From: an uncultured Phocaeicola sp.
GTDB lineage: Bacteria > Bacteroidota > Bacteroidia > Bacteroidales > Bacteroidaceae
DNA length: 64,000 nucleotides
Assembly: GCA_948579315.1 (NCBI GenBank)
Contig: CAPAOL010000001.1
Span: forward strand, 147,641-211,640
Direction of reading: 5' to 3'
A model generated the notes under the pieces. It saw only the letters and a program-made list of their open reading frames with translations, made no database searches and was not told where the DNA came from. Positions 17,637 through 28,264 of the stretch are shown here, piece after piece. The position numbers were made by a program, and so were the translations under genes. How positions within the stretch are numbered: the stretch's first letter is position 1; every line of letters starts with the position of its first letter.

Positions 17637-19091
17637 TTATGATTTGAAAACAGATGCCTGTTTATATACGCCAAATGTATGAATAGCCGGACAAGCCTTA
17701 CCATCCTGAATACGCAAACGTACCTGCTTTGCTTTCACTGGCGCGAAACGTACAATCCATTTATGACCAATAGCCTGCTTGTTTGTTGCTTCCGGAATAG
17801 CGATCCAGTTTTTGCCGTCAGCGGAATATTCCACACTCCATTTCGTCGTTCGATGTCCCAATTCAATCACTTCCTCAATCATCAGGCAATCAAACTCAAT
17901 ACTCTTTGGCAAAGTAAAGATTACATCAGCTTTTGTCTCCCCATCCTTTCCTGCAAAATAAGTTTCCTTCTCACGATCCAGCATGTTCTCCGGAGCAAAC
18001 TTTCTCCCCCGTACATTAGTAGCCTTTACTTTGGCTCCGCTCAATAAATTCGTTCCGAAAGTCTCATCAATCCCTTGTTTCAATAAAGCTGCATGCAGCG
18101 AATCGGTCGGATGAATCAAACCACGTCTATCGGGTGGGAAATTCAGTAGTAATACACTATTGCGTCCGACAGAAGTGCAATAAATATCCCAAAGTTCACG
18201 AACACTTTTCACACGAGTGTCTTCCTCGGCATGATAGAACCAACTGGGGCGAATCGAAACATCTGTTTCTGCCGGAATATAGGCATCTCCCTCCAAAATA
18301 CCCTCATTCAAACCTTTGTAATACTGTGCCTCATCACGAATAGCAACCGAATCGGTAATTGCCCAACAAGGATCACCTGCCTCTCCTGCTTCATTTCCCA
18401 TCCATCGGACATCAGCAAAAGGATATGAATTCTTTGTACCGAAGATGACGCAATCCGGTTGCTTCTCACGAACAATCTTATACCAATGACGATAAACAGG
18501 TGTTGTCAATTCGTCAGCTCCGGCACCGTCCCACCATGTTTCCCATATCTTGCCGTAATTACTCATCAGTTCATCGAGTTGGTGGGCATAATATTCCTTA
18601 TAACGTTCGGTTGTATATAAAGGTGAGAGATGTTCGTGGCGGTCGTGAGGTCCCAGATAGATCCCTGCCTTCAATCCATATTCTTCGCAAGCATCAACAA
18701 ACTCGCGGACTACATCACCTTTACCGTTTTTCCAAGTCGCATTCTTCACACTATAATCCGTGTACTCGCTTGGCCACAGACAAAAGCCGTCGGCATGTTT
18801 GGCTGTCAGAATAGCAGCGGGAATCCCCGCTGCTTTTAAAGTTTGCATCCACTGCCTGCAATCCAGGGCTGTGGGATTAAAGATAGCTGTACTTGCCTTT
18901 CCATCCCCTTCGTTCACATACTCCTCAAACGTATTGATACCGAAGTGAAAGAAAGCAATCATTTCGCGGTTATACCATTCCAGTTGACGGGCACTCGGAA
19001 CCAGTCCGTAAGGAGCGGGTGCCTGTTGAGCCATCCCTGACAAAGAGCTGATTGCAGTTGCTGCCGATGCTAATAATAGTTTTATCTTCAT
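17637..19091 (-). CDS. GH29 alpha-L-fucosidase with C-terminal F5/8C-like domain
   Basis: A 484-residue exported enzyme (signal peptide ending near SLSGMAQQ) that should release alpha-linked fucose. The GH29 barrel spans about residues 25-335: FFHFGINTF, LTAKHADGFCLWPS, and the nucleophile Asp in ETWWDGAGADE. The C-terminal 130 residues resemble a discoidin (F5/8 type C) sugar-binding domain. It sits between the GxGYxYP and GH2 genes with 17-26 bp gaps. Fucosidase plus galactosidase suggests fucosylated galactosides as substrate, an inference. Confidence 0.93.
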   Translation of the reverse strand: MKIKLLLASAATAISSLSGMAQQAPAPYGLVPSARQLEWYNREMIAFFHFGINTFEEYVNEGDGKASTAIFNPTALDCRQWMQTLKAAGIPAAILTAKHADGFCLWPSEYTDYSVKNATWKNGKGDVVREFVDACEEYGLKAGIYLGPHDRHEHLSPLYTTERYKEYYAHQLDELMSNYGKIWETWWDGAGADELTTPVYRHWYKIVREKQPDCVIFGTKNSYPFADVRWMGNEAGEAGDPCWAITDSVAIRDEAQYYKGLNEGILEGDAYIPAETDVSIRPSWFYHAEEDTRVKSVRELWDIYCTSVGRNSVLLLNFPPDRRGLIHPTDSLHAALLKQGIDETFGTNLLSGAKVKATNVRGRKFAPENMLDREKETYFAGKDGETKADVIFTLPKSIEFDCLMIEEVIELGHRTTKWSVEYSADGKNWIAIPEATNKQAIGHKWIVRFAPVKAKQVRLRIQDGKACPAIHTFGVYKQASVFKS

Positions 19092-19117
19092 AATAAATTA
19101 TTTATTAATAGGTTCAT

Positions 19118-20791
19118 TTATTTAGGACCCAGGTTCTGTTTTACCAGTTGCACGAATTGATCCACAGGAACAACACGTACATTACTGTTCAACCCATCAA
19201 TGACCGTTTTGATACTTTGCTGATCCTTTGTCCAACAATGCACAAACACAAAGGTATATCCATCTGCACTATGGGGATTGGCAGAACGACTGTTAATCTG
19301 GGATATTACAGACGCCTCTTCACCTCTGTCGGATCCTCCGTCAATTTCCTTCCATAATACACTTCTCTGTTCAATCACAGGTTTTCCATTATCTGAAAAT
19401 TTGATTCTTCCATCTCCTTTTTCCCCATATCCTGTATAAAAGATTGCATCAATATTAGGTTGCGCCAGATACTTGTTGTATATTTTAGGCTTATCCATAA
19501 TGCCCTGATCCAAGATGTTACAGATATTCAGACCTGATTTATCGACATATTCATTCAACTTAGTCAGATAATCATCCAAGTCGGCATCCGGCATCTTACT
19601 CGGGAATATATAGCTGCTGCCACTCGGTCCTGCCACAAAATAGTCGCCTTCTTTACTGTTCTCATAATACCAGCGCAAAGCAGCCGGAGCCAAGTCATAC
19701 AAAGAAGGTGAAATGGTATATCCGAGTGGGAACTGTCCGTGCAGGTCATGGTCCATATATCCCTGTTGCCCCCAAAGGTTAAATGCAATATTATCACCGT
19801 CACTGACAAGGAAGGTTACATAATGTACATTTTCTTCGGTAGTCACCTCTTTGGTTGCCGGACGTTGTTTCAAACCTGTCGTATCGTAAATACTACTCAA
19901 TGTGGCGAGGTTAGCCGCCTGGTCTGTCGGTAACATAGAAACACCCAGCCTGGAAGCATTATTCACCATGCCCCATTCATCCCGATCATAATAACCGAAA
20001 CAATAAGCTCCTTTATCCAGATCTTTCAGAATAGAAGTACGCCATGACCAATCACTGTGCGCATTGTAATCATAAAAAGCAAAGGCATTAGTCATTGTGA
20101 TATAATCGCGCAAATGATGGAAGATTTCCGGCTTCATATCGGCTGCCAGGCTCTTGTCCAACTGATCTTTATAATTTTCGTACAACCATTTTTCATCATA
20201 AGACCTCACATCCATTAGTTCGGTTGTCACCCCCATTGCCTTTACTTTATCCACTTGAGATTCCGGAACTGCAATTCCTCTTAGCAAACCACACAAAGAA
20301 GTCGCTACATTGATAGAATGGGAATTTCCTTCCGAATAGGGTGTATAAACAATGTATCCTTTGACTACTCCGGATTCTACATAGTGCTGCACCAATGGTG
20401 CCAAAGCATTATAAGTCTTTACCGGAATTCCGTATTTGTTCTGCATCTGCTTTAACCATACGGAAGAAGGACCTCCCTCATTGATGTAAACCTGATCGCC
20501 AGTCACTCTCGCTGCAAGTCCTGCCAAAGTGGAAAGAATAACTTTTTCGCCATCATTAAGTCCTGTGATGGAGATAGAGTTCAAAGATTTCAGTTCCCGC
20601 CCTTTCAGATGTATAAATCCTCTGGTAAGAGGTTCTGCCGGGTCGATAAGATCATCCCCGGATTCTTCACCCGGTTCTTCGGGTTTCTCGGTAGATGGGG
20701 TATATTTAGGTACAACTACACCTGCTGTCGGATCTTCCATGCAGGAGACCAAGAGACAGAATGTCAAAAGTATATAAATGTATTTTTTCAT
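19118..20791 (-). CDS. GxGYxYP-family putative glycoside hydrolase (lipoprotein), PUL 1 copy
   Basis: A 557-residue lipoprotein (CLLVSCMEDP) with a proline/glutamate-rich linker, an N-terminal GxGYxYP_N-like domain and the C-terminal domain with the conserved VTFLVSDGDNIAFNLWGQ and the motif that names the family in the form GSSYIFPSKMPD. The family is predicted to act on carbohydrate but, as far as I know, has no clearly established enzymatic activity. A distant homologue is encoded in PUL 2 (31371-33275). It lies within the PUL 1 operon, 21-26 bp from its neighbours. Confidence 0.88.
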   Translation of the reverse strand: MKKYIYILLTFCLLVSCMEDPTAGVVVPKYTPSTEKPEEPGEESGDDLIDPAEPLTRGFIHLKGRELKSLNSISITGLNDGEKVILSTLAGLAARVTGDQVYINEGGPSSVWLKQMQNKYGIPVKTYNALAPLVQHYVESGVVKGYIVYTPYSEGNSHSINVATSLCGLLRGIAVPESQVDKVKAMGVTTELMDVRSYDEKWLYENYKDQLDKSLAADMKPEIFHHLRDYITMTNAFAFYDYNAHSDWSWRTSILKDLDKGAYCFGYYDRDEWGMVNNASRLGVSMLPTDQAANLATLSSIYDTTGLKQRPATKEVTTEENVHYVTFLVSDGDNIAFNLWGQQGYMDHDLHGQFPLGYTISPSLYDLAPAALRWYYENSKEGDYFVAGPSGSSYIFPSKMPDADLDDYLTKLNEYVDKSGLNICNILDQGIMDKPKIYNKYLAQPNIDAIFYTGYGEKGDGRIKFSDNGKPVIEQRSVLWKEIDGGSDRGEEASVISQINSRSANPHSADGYTFVFVHCWTKDQQSIKTVIDGLNSNVRVVPVDQFVQLVKQNLGPK

Positions 20792-20812
20792 GATAATCGA
20801 TCGTCTTTTCTG

Positions 20813-21784
20813 TTACTTGATAATAGAAATCGCATTAATCTCTGCCACAGCCGTAGACCATTTTCCACTATATACAGCAGTAATGGTCAGACGGAAATAA
20901 CGCGCCTGCTTAAATCCCGGAAAATAGGAGCGGAATTCTTCTTTTGGTCCGGCAGGAAGGTCGCTGTAAGCACCTGCCGACTCCCACTTCGAACCATCCA
21001 AACTGGTTTCCATCGTCATTTCCTGTGGCCATCCTTCACCATGATTCCTGGAGACATACTGGAAACCTAACATCTTCACTTCCTGTCCCATATCTACCAC
21101 AATATGGTGCGGCGGCTGGGGTTCAGTACCTTTCCATTGTGTATGCCAAAAAGTAGTTTTCGATCCATCGAAAGCATGAATAGCACGACCATTATCCGAT
21201 CCTTCGCCACTCGTTTCTTCCGAAGAAACTTCTACCACCTGCCATGCGCTACGGTCAGCCAATGGCATTGCCCATACGTCTTCCGCACCGCTCAACAAAT
21301 AATATACCGTTTGCTGAACATTATCGGCCTGTGCACCATCCACTGAAGCAATAGTAACCGGTAAGAGATAAGAATCAAACGGTTGAATTTTACCCTGTGC
21401 ATTTACTGTGAGTACCAGGTCGGCAGAAGAGCTCTCTCCTGCCGGAATGACTGCTTCCGTTGTCACTGTATAGCAATCTGAAGGAAGCAAAGAATAATCA
21501 GTACCACACAAAGAGTTATATTCCTGCACTTTGGCCTCATCTATCGTGAGCTGTACCTTTACGTCTCCCGACACTTCCTTACCGGAACGAGTCACATAAT
21601 CACTGGCAGTTACAGCCACATGAAATACTTCTTTTAATTCTTCGCCCAAGTCGAAATTCTTAATTTGTAAAGCTCTGGCTTCCGGGATATATACTTTACA
21701 AACATCATCATCACTACATCCACTCAGCAAAGCTAACGAACAAAACATCGCACTTGCTGCCATGACAAATCTATTTAGTTTCAT
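20813..21784 (-). CDS. DUF1735 / F5-8C lipoprotein (surface glycan-binding candidate)
   Basis: A 323-residue lipoprotein (ALLSGCSDDDV). The N-terminal half (about 25-165) has the DUF1735/BT_3987-like fold pattern (VQLTIDEAKVQEYNSLCGTD, LLPSDCYTV, then an immunoglobulin-like strand set). The C-terminal half (about 175-320) is a discoidin-type domain (HAFDGSKTTFWHTQW ... YFRLTITAVYSG). The acidic residues after the lipobox Cys suggest surface export. Its place right after susD is the usual slot for a surface glycan-binding protein, so glycan capture is the likely job. Confidence 0.87.
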   Translation of the reverse strand: MKLNRFVMAASAMFCSLALLSGCSDDDVCKVYIPEARALQIKNFDLGEELKEVFHVAVTASDYVTRSGKEVSGDVKVQLTIDEAKVQEYNSLCGTDYSLLPSDCYTVTTEAVIPAGESSSADLVLTVNAQGKIQPFDSYLLPVTIASVDGAQADNVQQTVYYLLSGAEDVWAMPLADRSAWQVVEVSSEETSGEGSDNGRAIHAFDGSKTTFWHTQWKGTEPQPPHHIVVDMGQEVKMLGFQYVSRNHGEGWPQEMTMETSLDGSKWESAGAYSDLPAGPKEEFRSYFPGFKQARYFRLTITAVYSGKWSTAVAEINAISIIK

Positions 21785-21815
21785 ACGAATAATCTTTCAA
21801 GGTTTACAATCTTTA

Positions 21816-23558
21816 TTAATATCCGGGGTTCTGCCCGTTTACCCATCCGTCTTCACCACCGTTTTGCTCGCGGATCACCGGATTCTTATCTAACACATAC
21901 TGCGGAATGGGCTGATAATACATGCGTGGTAAGAATGTACGTTTGCCAACTTCATGGTAATTGTATTCCCAAACACCATCTCCATTAGTATCTTCTATCT
22001 TCATACCGCCAATCGGTTTGTTCATCACTCCATTTTCACCGTCACAAATCTTCCAACGAATAATATCCCACCAGCGTTTATCTTCAAATGCCAGTTCGAT
22101 ACGACGATCCCTACGAATAATTTCACGCAACTGATTTTCTGTGACTCCCTGCGGATAAGTATCTTCAATAGAAGGCATATTCTCTCCGCGAGTTCTCACC
22201 ATATTCAAATATTCGATGGCAGTCGGTTTATCTCCAACTTCCAAAGAAGCTTCTGCATACATCAGCAACACATCTGCATAACGGAAGAAAATATAATTTG
22301 CCATCCCGTTGCTCATTTGTAGATTATCGGCGCCATTCACAGATTCGTCAAGCGTCTTACGAGTATAATATCCCGTATTCGTAACGTCACTATCCGAAGA
22401 GGTGTCAATCTCATTCGGGCTTCCAACCCCTACACGGGTAATGATCTCTTCACCCTGCCACATTGCTCCATCATACAGAATACTTTGATAGAAGCGTTTT
22501 TCACGATTTTTGTATGGCTGATTTTCATCATAATCGGACGCAGGATCATCGATAGGCAATCCGTTTGCCATACAATAATCATCCACCAGCTCTTGTGTAG
22601 GTTGCATATTTCCCCAACTAGACTGCACCCCCTTTACAAATACAGGACCGAACAGCCCTTCACGACGTCCGCCATTCTGCTTTGACATCTGAAAATCAAA
22701 GATAACTTCATCATTATTGTTAGTGGCCTCCGTCCAAAGATCGAGAATAGTCGGTTGCAGACGGTAAACTTTCAAATCAATCACCTCTTTTAAGGTAGCT
22801 GCAGCTGTTTCCCAACGTTTCTTATCTTTGCCCGGATTACGCAGTTCGCTGGCATGGAATAATTCGATCCATCCTTTCAATGTCAGAATGGCTCCTTTGG
22901 AAGCACGACCTAAATCCGAACCGCTACGGCGTGGAGGAAGATCGTCTTTAATCTCATCCAATTCTTTATCGATAAATTCAAAAGTCTTCTGTGCCGTCTC
23001 ACGAGGATAGCAAATATCACTGCTTACATTATTATCCAATACTTCTGTGATGATAGGTACTCCACCATAAGCCATCCATAGATAATGATAGAACCAGGCA
23101 CGCAGGAAACGCGCTTCTGCCAATCGTTCTTTCTTATAGTCTGCCGAGAAATCGGATTCACTCACTTTCGTAATGAAAAGGTTACACGAACGGATACGTT
23201 CATACTGTCCTTTGGCATCGTCATTATTCTGACGCCCCCATTTCCACATATCCCATGGACCAGGTATCCAACTGGTAGGAGATAATGCTCCGGTATAAAT
23301 TGTTGTACGAGCATTCATCCATTCCGCTCCTACGTATGAGTTATCCGAATATTGATCCAAGTTCTGTGTTTCATTATTCAAGTGGGGCAACTGATTATAA
23401 ATGTCATTCAGAAACATATCAGCATTGTCTTCTGATCCCCAAACCGTTGTATCACTAAAGCGATCTTTCGGTTCTATCTCAAGCCAGTCTTCACAAGCAG
23501 ACAAGAAAGCCAATGAACCTGCCAGACAAACTGTTTTTATTATATTATGCATTCTCAT
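21816..23558 (-). CDS. SusD/RagB-family nutrient-binding lipoprotein, PUL 1
   Basis: A 580-residue outer-membrane lipoprotein (AFLSACEDWLEIEPKDRFSD) that caps the SusC channel and binds the glycan at the surface. It has the SusD N-terminal TPR-like helices, RFLRAWFYHYLWMAYGG, and the typical C-terminal SusD block (RDRRIELAFEDKRWWDIIRW ... FLPRMYYQPIPQYVLDKNP). It is 28 bp after susC, so the two are translated from one transcript. Ligand specificity cannot be read by eye. Confidence 0.96.
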   Translation of the reverse strand: MRMHNIIKTVCLAGSLAFLSACEDWLEIEPKDRFSDTTVWGSEDNADMFLNDIYNQLPHLNNETQNLDQYSDNSYVGAEWMNARTTIYTGALSPTSWIPGPWDMWKWGRQNNDDAKGQYERIRSCNLFITKVSESDFSADYKKERLAEARFLRAWFYHYLWMAYGGVPIITEVLDNNVSSDICYPRETAQKTFEFIDKELDEIKDDLPPRRSGSDLGRASKGAILTLKGWIELFHASELRNPGKDKKRWETAAATLKEVIDLKVYRLQPTILDLWTEATNNNDEVIFDFQMSKQNGGRREGLFGPVFVKGVQSSWGNMQPTQELVDDYCMANGLPIDDPASDYDENQPYKNREKRFYQSILYDGAMWQGEEIITRVGVGSPNEIDTSSDSDVTNTGYYTRKTLDESVNGADNLQMSNGMANYIFFRYADVLLMYAEASLEVGDKPTAIEYLNMVRTRGENMPSIEDTYPQGVTENQLREIIRRDRRIELAFEDKRWWDIIRWKICDGENGVMNKPIGGMKIEDTNGDGVWEYNYHEVGKRTFLPRMYYQPIPQYVLDKNPVIREQNGGEDGWVNGQNPGY

Positions 23559-23586
23559 ATTCTATCTTTTTATGATGGTTAACTAA

Positions 23587-26500
23587 TTAAAAAGTAATAT
23601 TCAGACCAAAAGCATATACAGCCTGTTGCATATAGTATTTACCATTAGCTGATTTAGCTTCCGGGTCAATCAACTCTTTCATAAATGGTGTCCATGTCCA
23701 AAGATTCTGTCCGGAAGCATATACACGAGCAGAGCTGATGCCGATGAAATTCAATGCGGAACGAGGCAAGGTATAACCAATCTCAATACTCTTCAAACGG
23801 ATATAAGTAGCATCGCGCACCCACCAGGAAGAAGGCTGACGATGATTATTTACCGTTACTTCACTAGTTAAACGAGGATATGGAGCATCGGTATTATCCG
23901 GAGTCCAGTGATCTTTGAATTGTAACTTAGTAGCCGAACCGGAATCAAAGAAAGGCATTACCAACGTCTCACCTAATGAAATACTGGTACGGGTAGCCCC
24001 CTGAATCAATGCATTCAGATCGAAATTCTTCCATTGTACCGTAGGAGCCAGACCGAAAATAATTTCAGGTGCCCAGTTAGAATAACCAATCACTGTTTGG
24101 TCGTGCTCGTCAATCTTACCATCAGGCACTCCATTAGGACCACTTAAATCTTCATAACGCAAATCACCCGGATAAACCTGTCCCCAAGGTTGTGTAGCAA
24201 TACCTGCCTTCAATGAACCATCAGGATTAAAATCATCATAAGTGAAATAGCCCAGTGCATTATATCCGTACATCGTTCCATCAGGACGCCCCGTTCTGCG
24301 ACGATTCGGATTATTGTAGGTAGCTTCTGTTTCAAATACTTCATCCAAAATATTCCGTGCAAAAGTAAAAGTACCTTTTGCGCCGATCATCCAGTCTTTA
24401 TTGATACGTTTGTTGAAATTCAGAGACAAGTCAATACCCTGATTGTGCATACGGCCTGCATTTACTTGTGACAAAGGAATACCATATTCTGCCGGAACCA
24501 GTGCATTCGGTGCCATCAACATGTTCGAACGTTTCTCATAGAAATAGTCAGCTTCCAAAGAAAGTATTCCATTCAGTATAGAAAACTCTACTCCGAAGTC
24601 AAACTTTTTAGCTTTTTCCCATGTGATATTCGGATTTCCTTGCAGGTTCTCCCACATACCCATTGTGGGCACTCCACCTAAGTTAACTGCATTTCCGAAT
24701 CCGTAATCACTCATATACTGATATGAGCTACCAGCCAAGTTTCCGGATTCACCGTAAGAAAGACGCAATTTCAATTTATCCATCCATTCTATATCCTTCA
24801 TGAAGGATTCTTCTCGTAAGTTCCATCCCAATGAGAAGGCAGGAAAGAAACCAAAACGCTTGCCGGGAGCAAAATAATAGTGTCCGTCATAACGTCCGGA
24901 AACTTCTGCCATATAACGGTTGTCATAATTGTATCCCAAACGAAACGCATAACCAACCTGACGTTCTTTCCATGAAGTACCACCATTGCTAATATCCGCA
25001 GGATCACTGCTTCCTGCATTGATTTCATCAATATTAATGTTATAGTTCAAACGTTTGGCGTTCATATTCCATACATTTTTCTCGCGTGCTTCAATTACTC
25101 CCAAGCCTGTAACTGTATGTTTGCCAAAAGTTCTTGAATAATTGATCATTCCCTGATAAGTCATACTCACACTTTCTTCAAACGATTGTTCCAGGTTCGG
25201 TTTTTCCGGTCCCTGAAAACCTTCCATGTATTGATAAGGAGTTTGTGAAGCATCCAACGTATAAACAGGTATCGGAGTCATATATTTCTTTTTCTTCACA
25301 CGATACGGATCATAGTTAATGACTCCTTTGATGCTTAATCCCTTAATGAAAGGAAGTTGCTGTTCTACGGAGAGAGAAGTATTCAATTGATCGGCTGGTT
25401 CCTGACGATATCCGCTACGATAAGTCAGTCCGAAAAGTGACTTACCTACATATTGTCCCCATAACCCATTCGAATACTGAATAGCCGAAACAGGAGGTGT
25501 ACGATAGGCTTGATACATGATGTCACCTGTATCGGCACCCGGATAGTTTTTCTTTTCGTGCCATCCTCCCAGACTTAAATTGATTTTCGTGTATTTGGTA
25601 GCATCTACGCTTAAATTAGCCAAGACATTGAACCGTTGGTAATCGGTAGTACTCCACATTCCTTCCTGATAGGAATATCCCAAAGATACATAATACTGGA
25701 ATTTATCACTACCACCGGAAAGTTGCAAGTTGTGATTAGTGATTACAGAATTATTTTGTACCAAATCACGCAAACCATTACTATTAGGATAACGGTCCGG
25801 ATCTGCGTCCGGATCTCCGGCACAAGTCTTCCTATACATTTCCAGATCATGCTGCGAGTAGGCATAATAATTAGGATAACCGGCATTCATAGCCGCTTCG
25901 TTTTTCATCAAAGCATATTCATACGAGTTAACCTGATCCGTGATGCGGGTTGGGTTCTGGAATCCGATATAGCCATTATACGAAAGTACCGGAGCACCGC
26001 TTTTCCCCTTCTTAGTTGTTACCAAAACTACCCCATTGGCACCTGCCATACCATAAGGAGCCACGGCAGCTGCATCTTTCAAAATAGTAATATCTTCAAT
26101 CATATTCGGATCGATACGTGAGAAGTCACGAGGAACTCCATCCACTACTACCAACGGAGACTGGTTTCCTAATGTAGCCACACCACGGATTCTCAAATCA
26201 GAACCATCTGCCCCGGGTTCTCCTGATCCTTGCTTCGCAATGACTCCTGCCATACGACCAGCCAAACTATTAGAAATATTAATAACCGGTTTTTGTGCTA
26301 CATCCTTTGTCTTCATGCTCGATACGGCAGCTGTAGAAGATATTTTCTTCTGTGTACCGTATGCCACAACCACCACTTCTTCCAGAACTTCAGCATCTTC
26401 CTCCATCACAATCCGAATGGAATTCTGATTATTCACCGCAACGTTCTTTGTAGAAAAACCTACATACGTCACCGCTAAAACCCCATTGGAAGGCAAGGAC

Positions 26501-26949
26501 AGAGTAAACTTACCATCAATATCTGTAATTGTACCATTGGAAGCACTTCCCTGCTCCATGATGTTGGCCCCGATAATCGGCTCGCCACTCTTGTCCGTTA
26601 CGGTTCCTTTGACTATTATTTTTTTACCTATTGACTTCTTCTCTATCTGCGTCTTTTTCAATGAGATATAATTATCGGCGTACTCATACGTCAACCCGAT
26701 TTGTGGCAATACGTTTTCAAGTAATGCTTTTACCTGTTTATTCTGCGCATTGATCTTTACTTTCTGTTCGATATTGATGTCTTTTCCGTAGACAAATAAA
26801 TATCCGGTCTGTTTTTCGACTTCGCGAATCAGTTCTTTTAGCGAAACTGAAGCCTTATTGATATTCACAACTGCTGTCTGTGCCTGGACCTGATATGTAA
26901 AAAGGTTAATAAACAGGACCAAAGCAAGCAGTGAAAAGATTTTTTTCAT
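23587..26949 (-). CDS. SusC-family TonB-dependent receptor with STN domain, PUL 1
   Basis: A 1120-residue outer-membrane transporter. After the signal peptide comes an STN domain (about 28-98, INKASVSLKELIREVEK), which in FecA-type systems signals to an anti-sigma factor; then a carboxypeptidase-like regulatory domain (GTVTDKSGEPIIGANI), the plug (about 205-330, with LRIRGVATLG and VDGVPRDF), and a long beta-barrel ending in the aromatic signature FGLNITF. The STN domain fits the ECF sigma/FecR genes just upstream. The 197-bp gap after fecR could hold its own sigma-dependent promoter. Confidence 0.96.
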   Translation of the reverse strand: MKKIFSLLALVLFINLFTYQVQAQTAVVNINKASVSLKELIREVEKQTGYLFVYGKDINIEQKVKINAQNKQVKALLENVLPQIGLTYEYADNYISLKKTQIEKKSIGKKIIVKGTVTDKSGEPIIGANIMEQGSASNGTITDIDGKFTLSLPSNGVLAVTYVGFSTKNVAVNNQNSIRIVMEEDAEVLEEVVVVAYGTQKKISSTAAVSSMKTKDVAQKPVINISNSLAGRMAGVIAKQGSGEPGADGSDLRIRGVATLGNQSPLVVVDGVPRDFSRIDPNMIEDITILKDAAAVAPYGMAGANGVVLVTTKKGKSGAPVLSYNGYIGFQNPTRITDQVNSYEYALMKNEAAMNAGYPNYYAYSQHDLEMYRKTCAGDPDADPDRYPNSNGLRDLVQNNSVITNHNLQLSGGSDKFQYYVSLGYSYQEGMWSTTDYQRFNVLANLSVDATKYTKINLSLGGWHEKKNYPGADTGDIMYQAYRTPPVSAIQYSNGLWGQYVGKSLFGLTYRSGYRQEPADQLNTSLSVEQQLPFIKGLSIKGVINYDPYRVKKKKYMTPIPVYTLDASQTPYQYMEGFQGPEKPNLEQSFEESVSMTYQGMINYSRTFGKHTVTGLGVIEAREKNVWNMNAKRLNYNINIDEINAGSSDPADISNGGTSWKERQVGYAFRLGYNYDNRYMAEVSGRYDGHYYFAPGKRFGFFPAFSLGWNLREESFMKDIEWMDKLKLRLSYGESGNLAGSSYQYMSDYGFGNAVNLGGVPTMGMWENLQGNPNITWEKAKKFDFGVEFSILNGILSLEADYFYEKRSNMLMAPNALVPAEYGIPLSQVNAGRMHNQGIDLSLNFNKRINKDWMIGAKGTFTFARNILDEVFETEATYNNPNRRRTGRPDGTMYGYNALGYFTYDDFNPDGSLKAGIATQPWGQVYPGDLRYEDLSGPNGVPDGKIDEHDQTVIGYSNWAPEIIFGLAPTVQWKNFDLNALIQGATRTSISLGETLVMPFFDSGSATKLQFKDHWTPDNTDAPYPRLTSEVTVNNHRQPSSWWVRDATYIRLKSIEIGYTLPRSALNFIGISSARVYASGQNLWTWTPFMKELIDPEAKSANGKYYMQQAVYAFGLNITF

Positions 26950-27146
26950 AACTTTGCTAAGTGATTTTGTTAGTACTTTATTTTAGGTTCACAAAAATGT
27001 GAAACAGAGAAAGTATTAATAGCCGAGGAATTGGGGAAGGTGGTGCAACACTTTCCCCCTTTTCATCCCTCGTTTTGATGTCTATTTACTTTCATTTTAT
27101 TCTACTTCCGTTGTGTTACATAGGCATTAAATTTTTAATCAGATTA

Positions 27147-28115
27147 TTAATATATGGTTATTTCTCGCTGTGACACTATCTTATACTTAAATAAATCGGC
27201 ACGGCTAATCGCTTTCAGAATAGTTTCAATCTGATCACTTTGCCGGAACTTACCAGAAATAATCTTACTCATCAGAGACGGATCATCCACCGTAAAACTG
27301 ATATCATACCATTGTTCCAATCTTTCCAGCACTTCACCTAAAGTCAACTCCTCAAAGTCATAGATTCCTTGTTCACGATATTGTTTGCCTCCAAAAGAAG
27401 AAGAAGACTTAATCAGTTTTCCATCTACCAAAGAGACTTTTTCATTAGGCAACAAATTGACTATTTCTTCGGGATCATCATTAGAGCTTACTCTCACTTT
27501 ACCTGAAAGCAGGTCAGTCTCAAACTTCTCACTACTACTATAAGCATATACGTTAAATTCCGTTCCAAGTACTCTTACATCATATTTCTTTGTCTGTACT
27601 GTAAAAGGTCGGGAAGCATCTTTTGTCACTGTGAAAAAACCTTCTCCATTCAACTCCACAGTACGCGCATCAGAAGAAAAAACAGAAGGCCACTTCAAAG
27701 TAGAAAGAGAACTAAGCCATGCTTCACTGCCATCCGGCAGAATTAAATGCACCCGTTGTCCCTTCGGAACTGTAATCTCCGTAAAAGAAGGAGTCTCCGA
27801 ACCAACAAACATGTACCAGGAAAGCATCCATGTCAGAGCAATCATAGCGGCAGCCGAAGCCGCATAACGTATGATTTGAAATACTCGTTTCCGTTTTAGT
27901 TTTTTCTCCTGACGGCTCATTAATGCTTCCAGATTTCGTTCTCCTTTCAAAGAATCATCTTCTCTAGGTAATAACCCGGACAGACCAACGATATTCTGCA
28001 TTTCTGCAAATTCCCGCTTCATCGTTTCATCTTTTTCCAATTCCTGAAAAAGTTCCCGTTTTTCCTCTTCGGTCAATTCTCCGAAGAAGTATTTATCCCA
28101 TTTCTCGTTCATCAT
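27147..28115 (-). CDS. FecR-family anti-sigma factor, PUL 1
   Basis: About 322 residues: a cytoplasmic sigma-binding N-terminus (MMNEKWDKYFFGELTEEEK), one membrane helix near residues 80-100 (YAASAAAMIALTWML), a FecR domain (EITVPKGQRVHLILPDGSEAWLSS, RPFTVQTKKYDVRVLGTEFNV), and a C-terminal DUF4974-like domain (LTLGEVLERLEQWYDISF). A longer reading from 28163 adds sequence without homology, so the tandem ATGs at 28115/28112 are preferred. It follows the ECF sigma gene and precedes STN-type susC, the standard trans-envelope relay. Confidence 0.95.
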   Translation of the reverse strand: MMNEKWDKYFFGELTEEEKRELFQELEKDETMKREFAEMQNIVGLSGLLPREDDSLKGERNLEALMSRQEKKLKRKRVFQIIRYAASAAAMIALTWMLSWYMFVGSETPSFTEITVPKGQRVHLILPDGSEAWLSSLSTLKWPSVFSSDARTVELNGEGFFTVTKDASRPFTVQTKKYDVRVLGTEFNVYAYSSSEKFETDLLSGKVRVSSNDDPEEIVNLLPNEKVSLVDGKLIKSSSSFGGKQYREQGIYDFEELTLGEVLERLEQWYDISFTVDDPSLMSKIISGKFRQSDQIETILKAISRADLFKYKIVSQREITIY

Positions 28116-28264
28116 ATTGCGCACTTTTAATAAGAAGACACAGTGAATTGAATTTACCACCAAAAGAAAATGAAAAAAAAATCAGAGAAAAATAAAAAGA
28201 GAATAAATATAGATTATAAAAAGGAGGAGTTCGCCATTCTCAATAAATGAACGAAGAGAGTCTT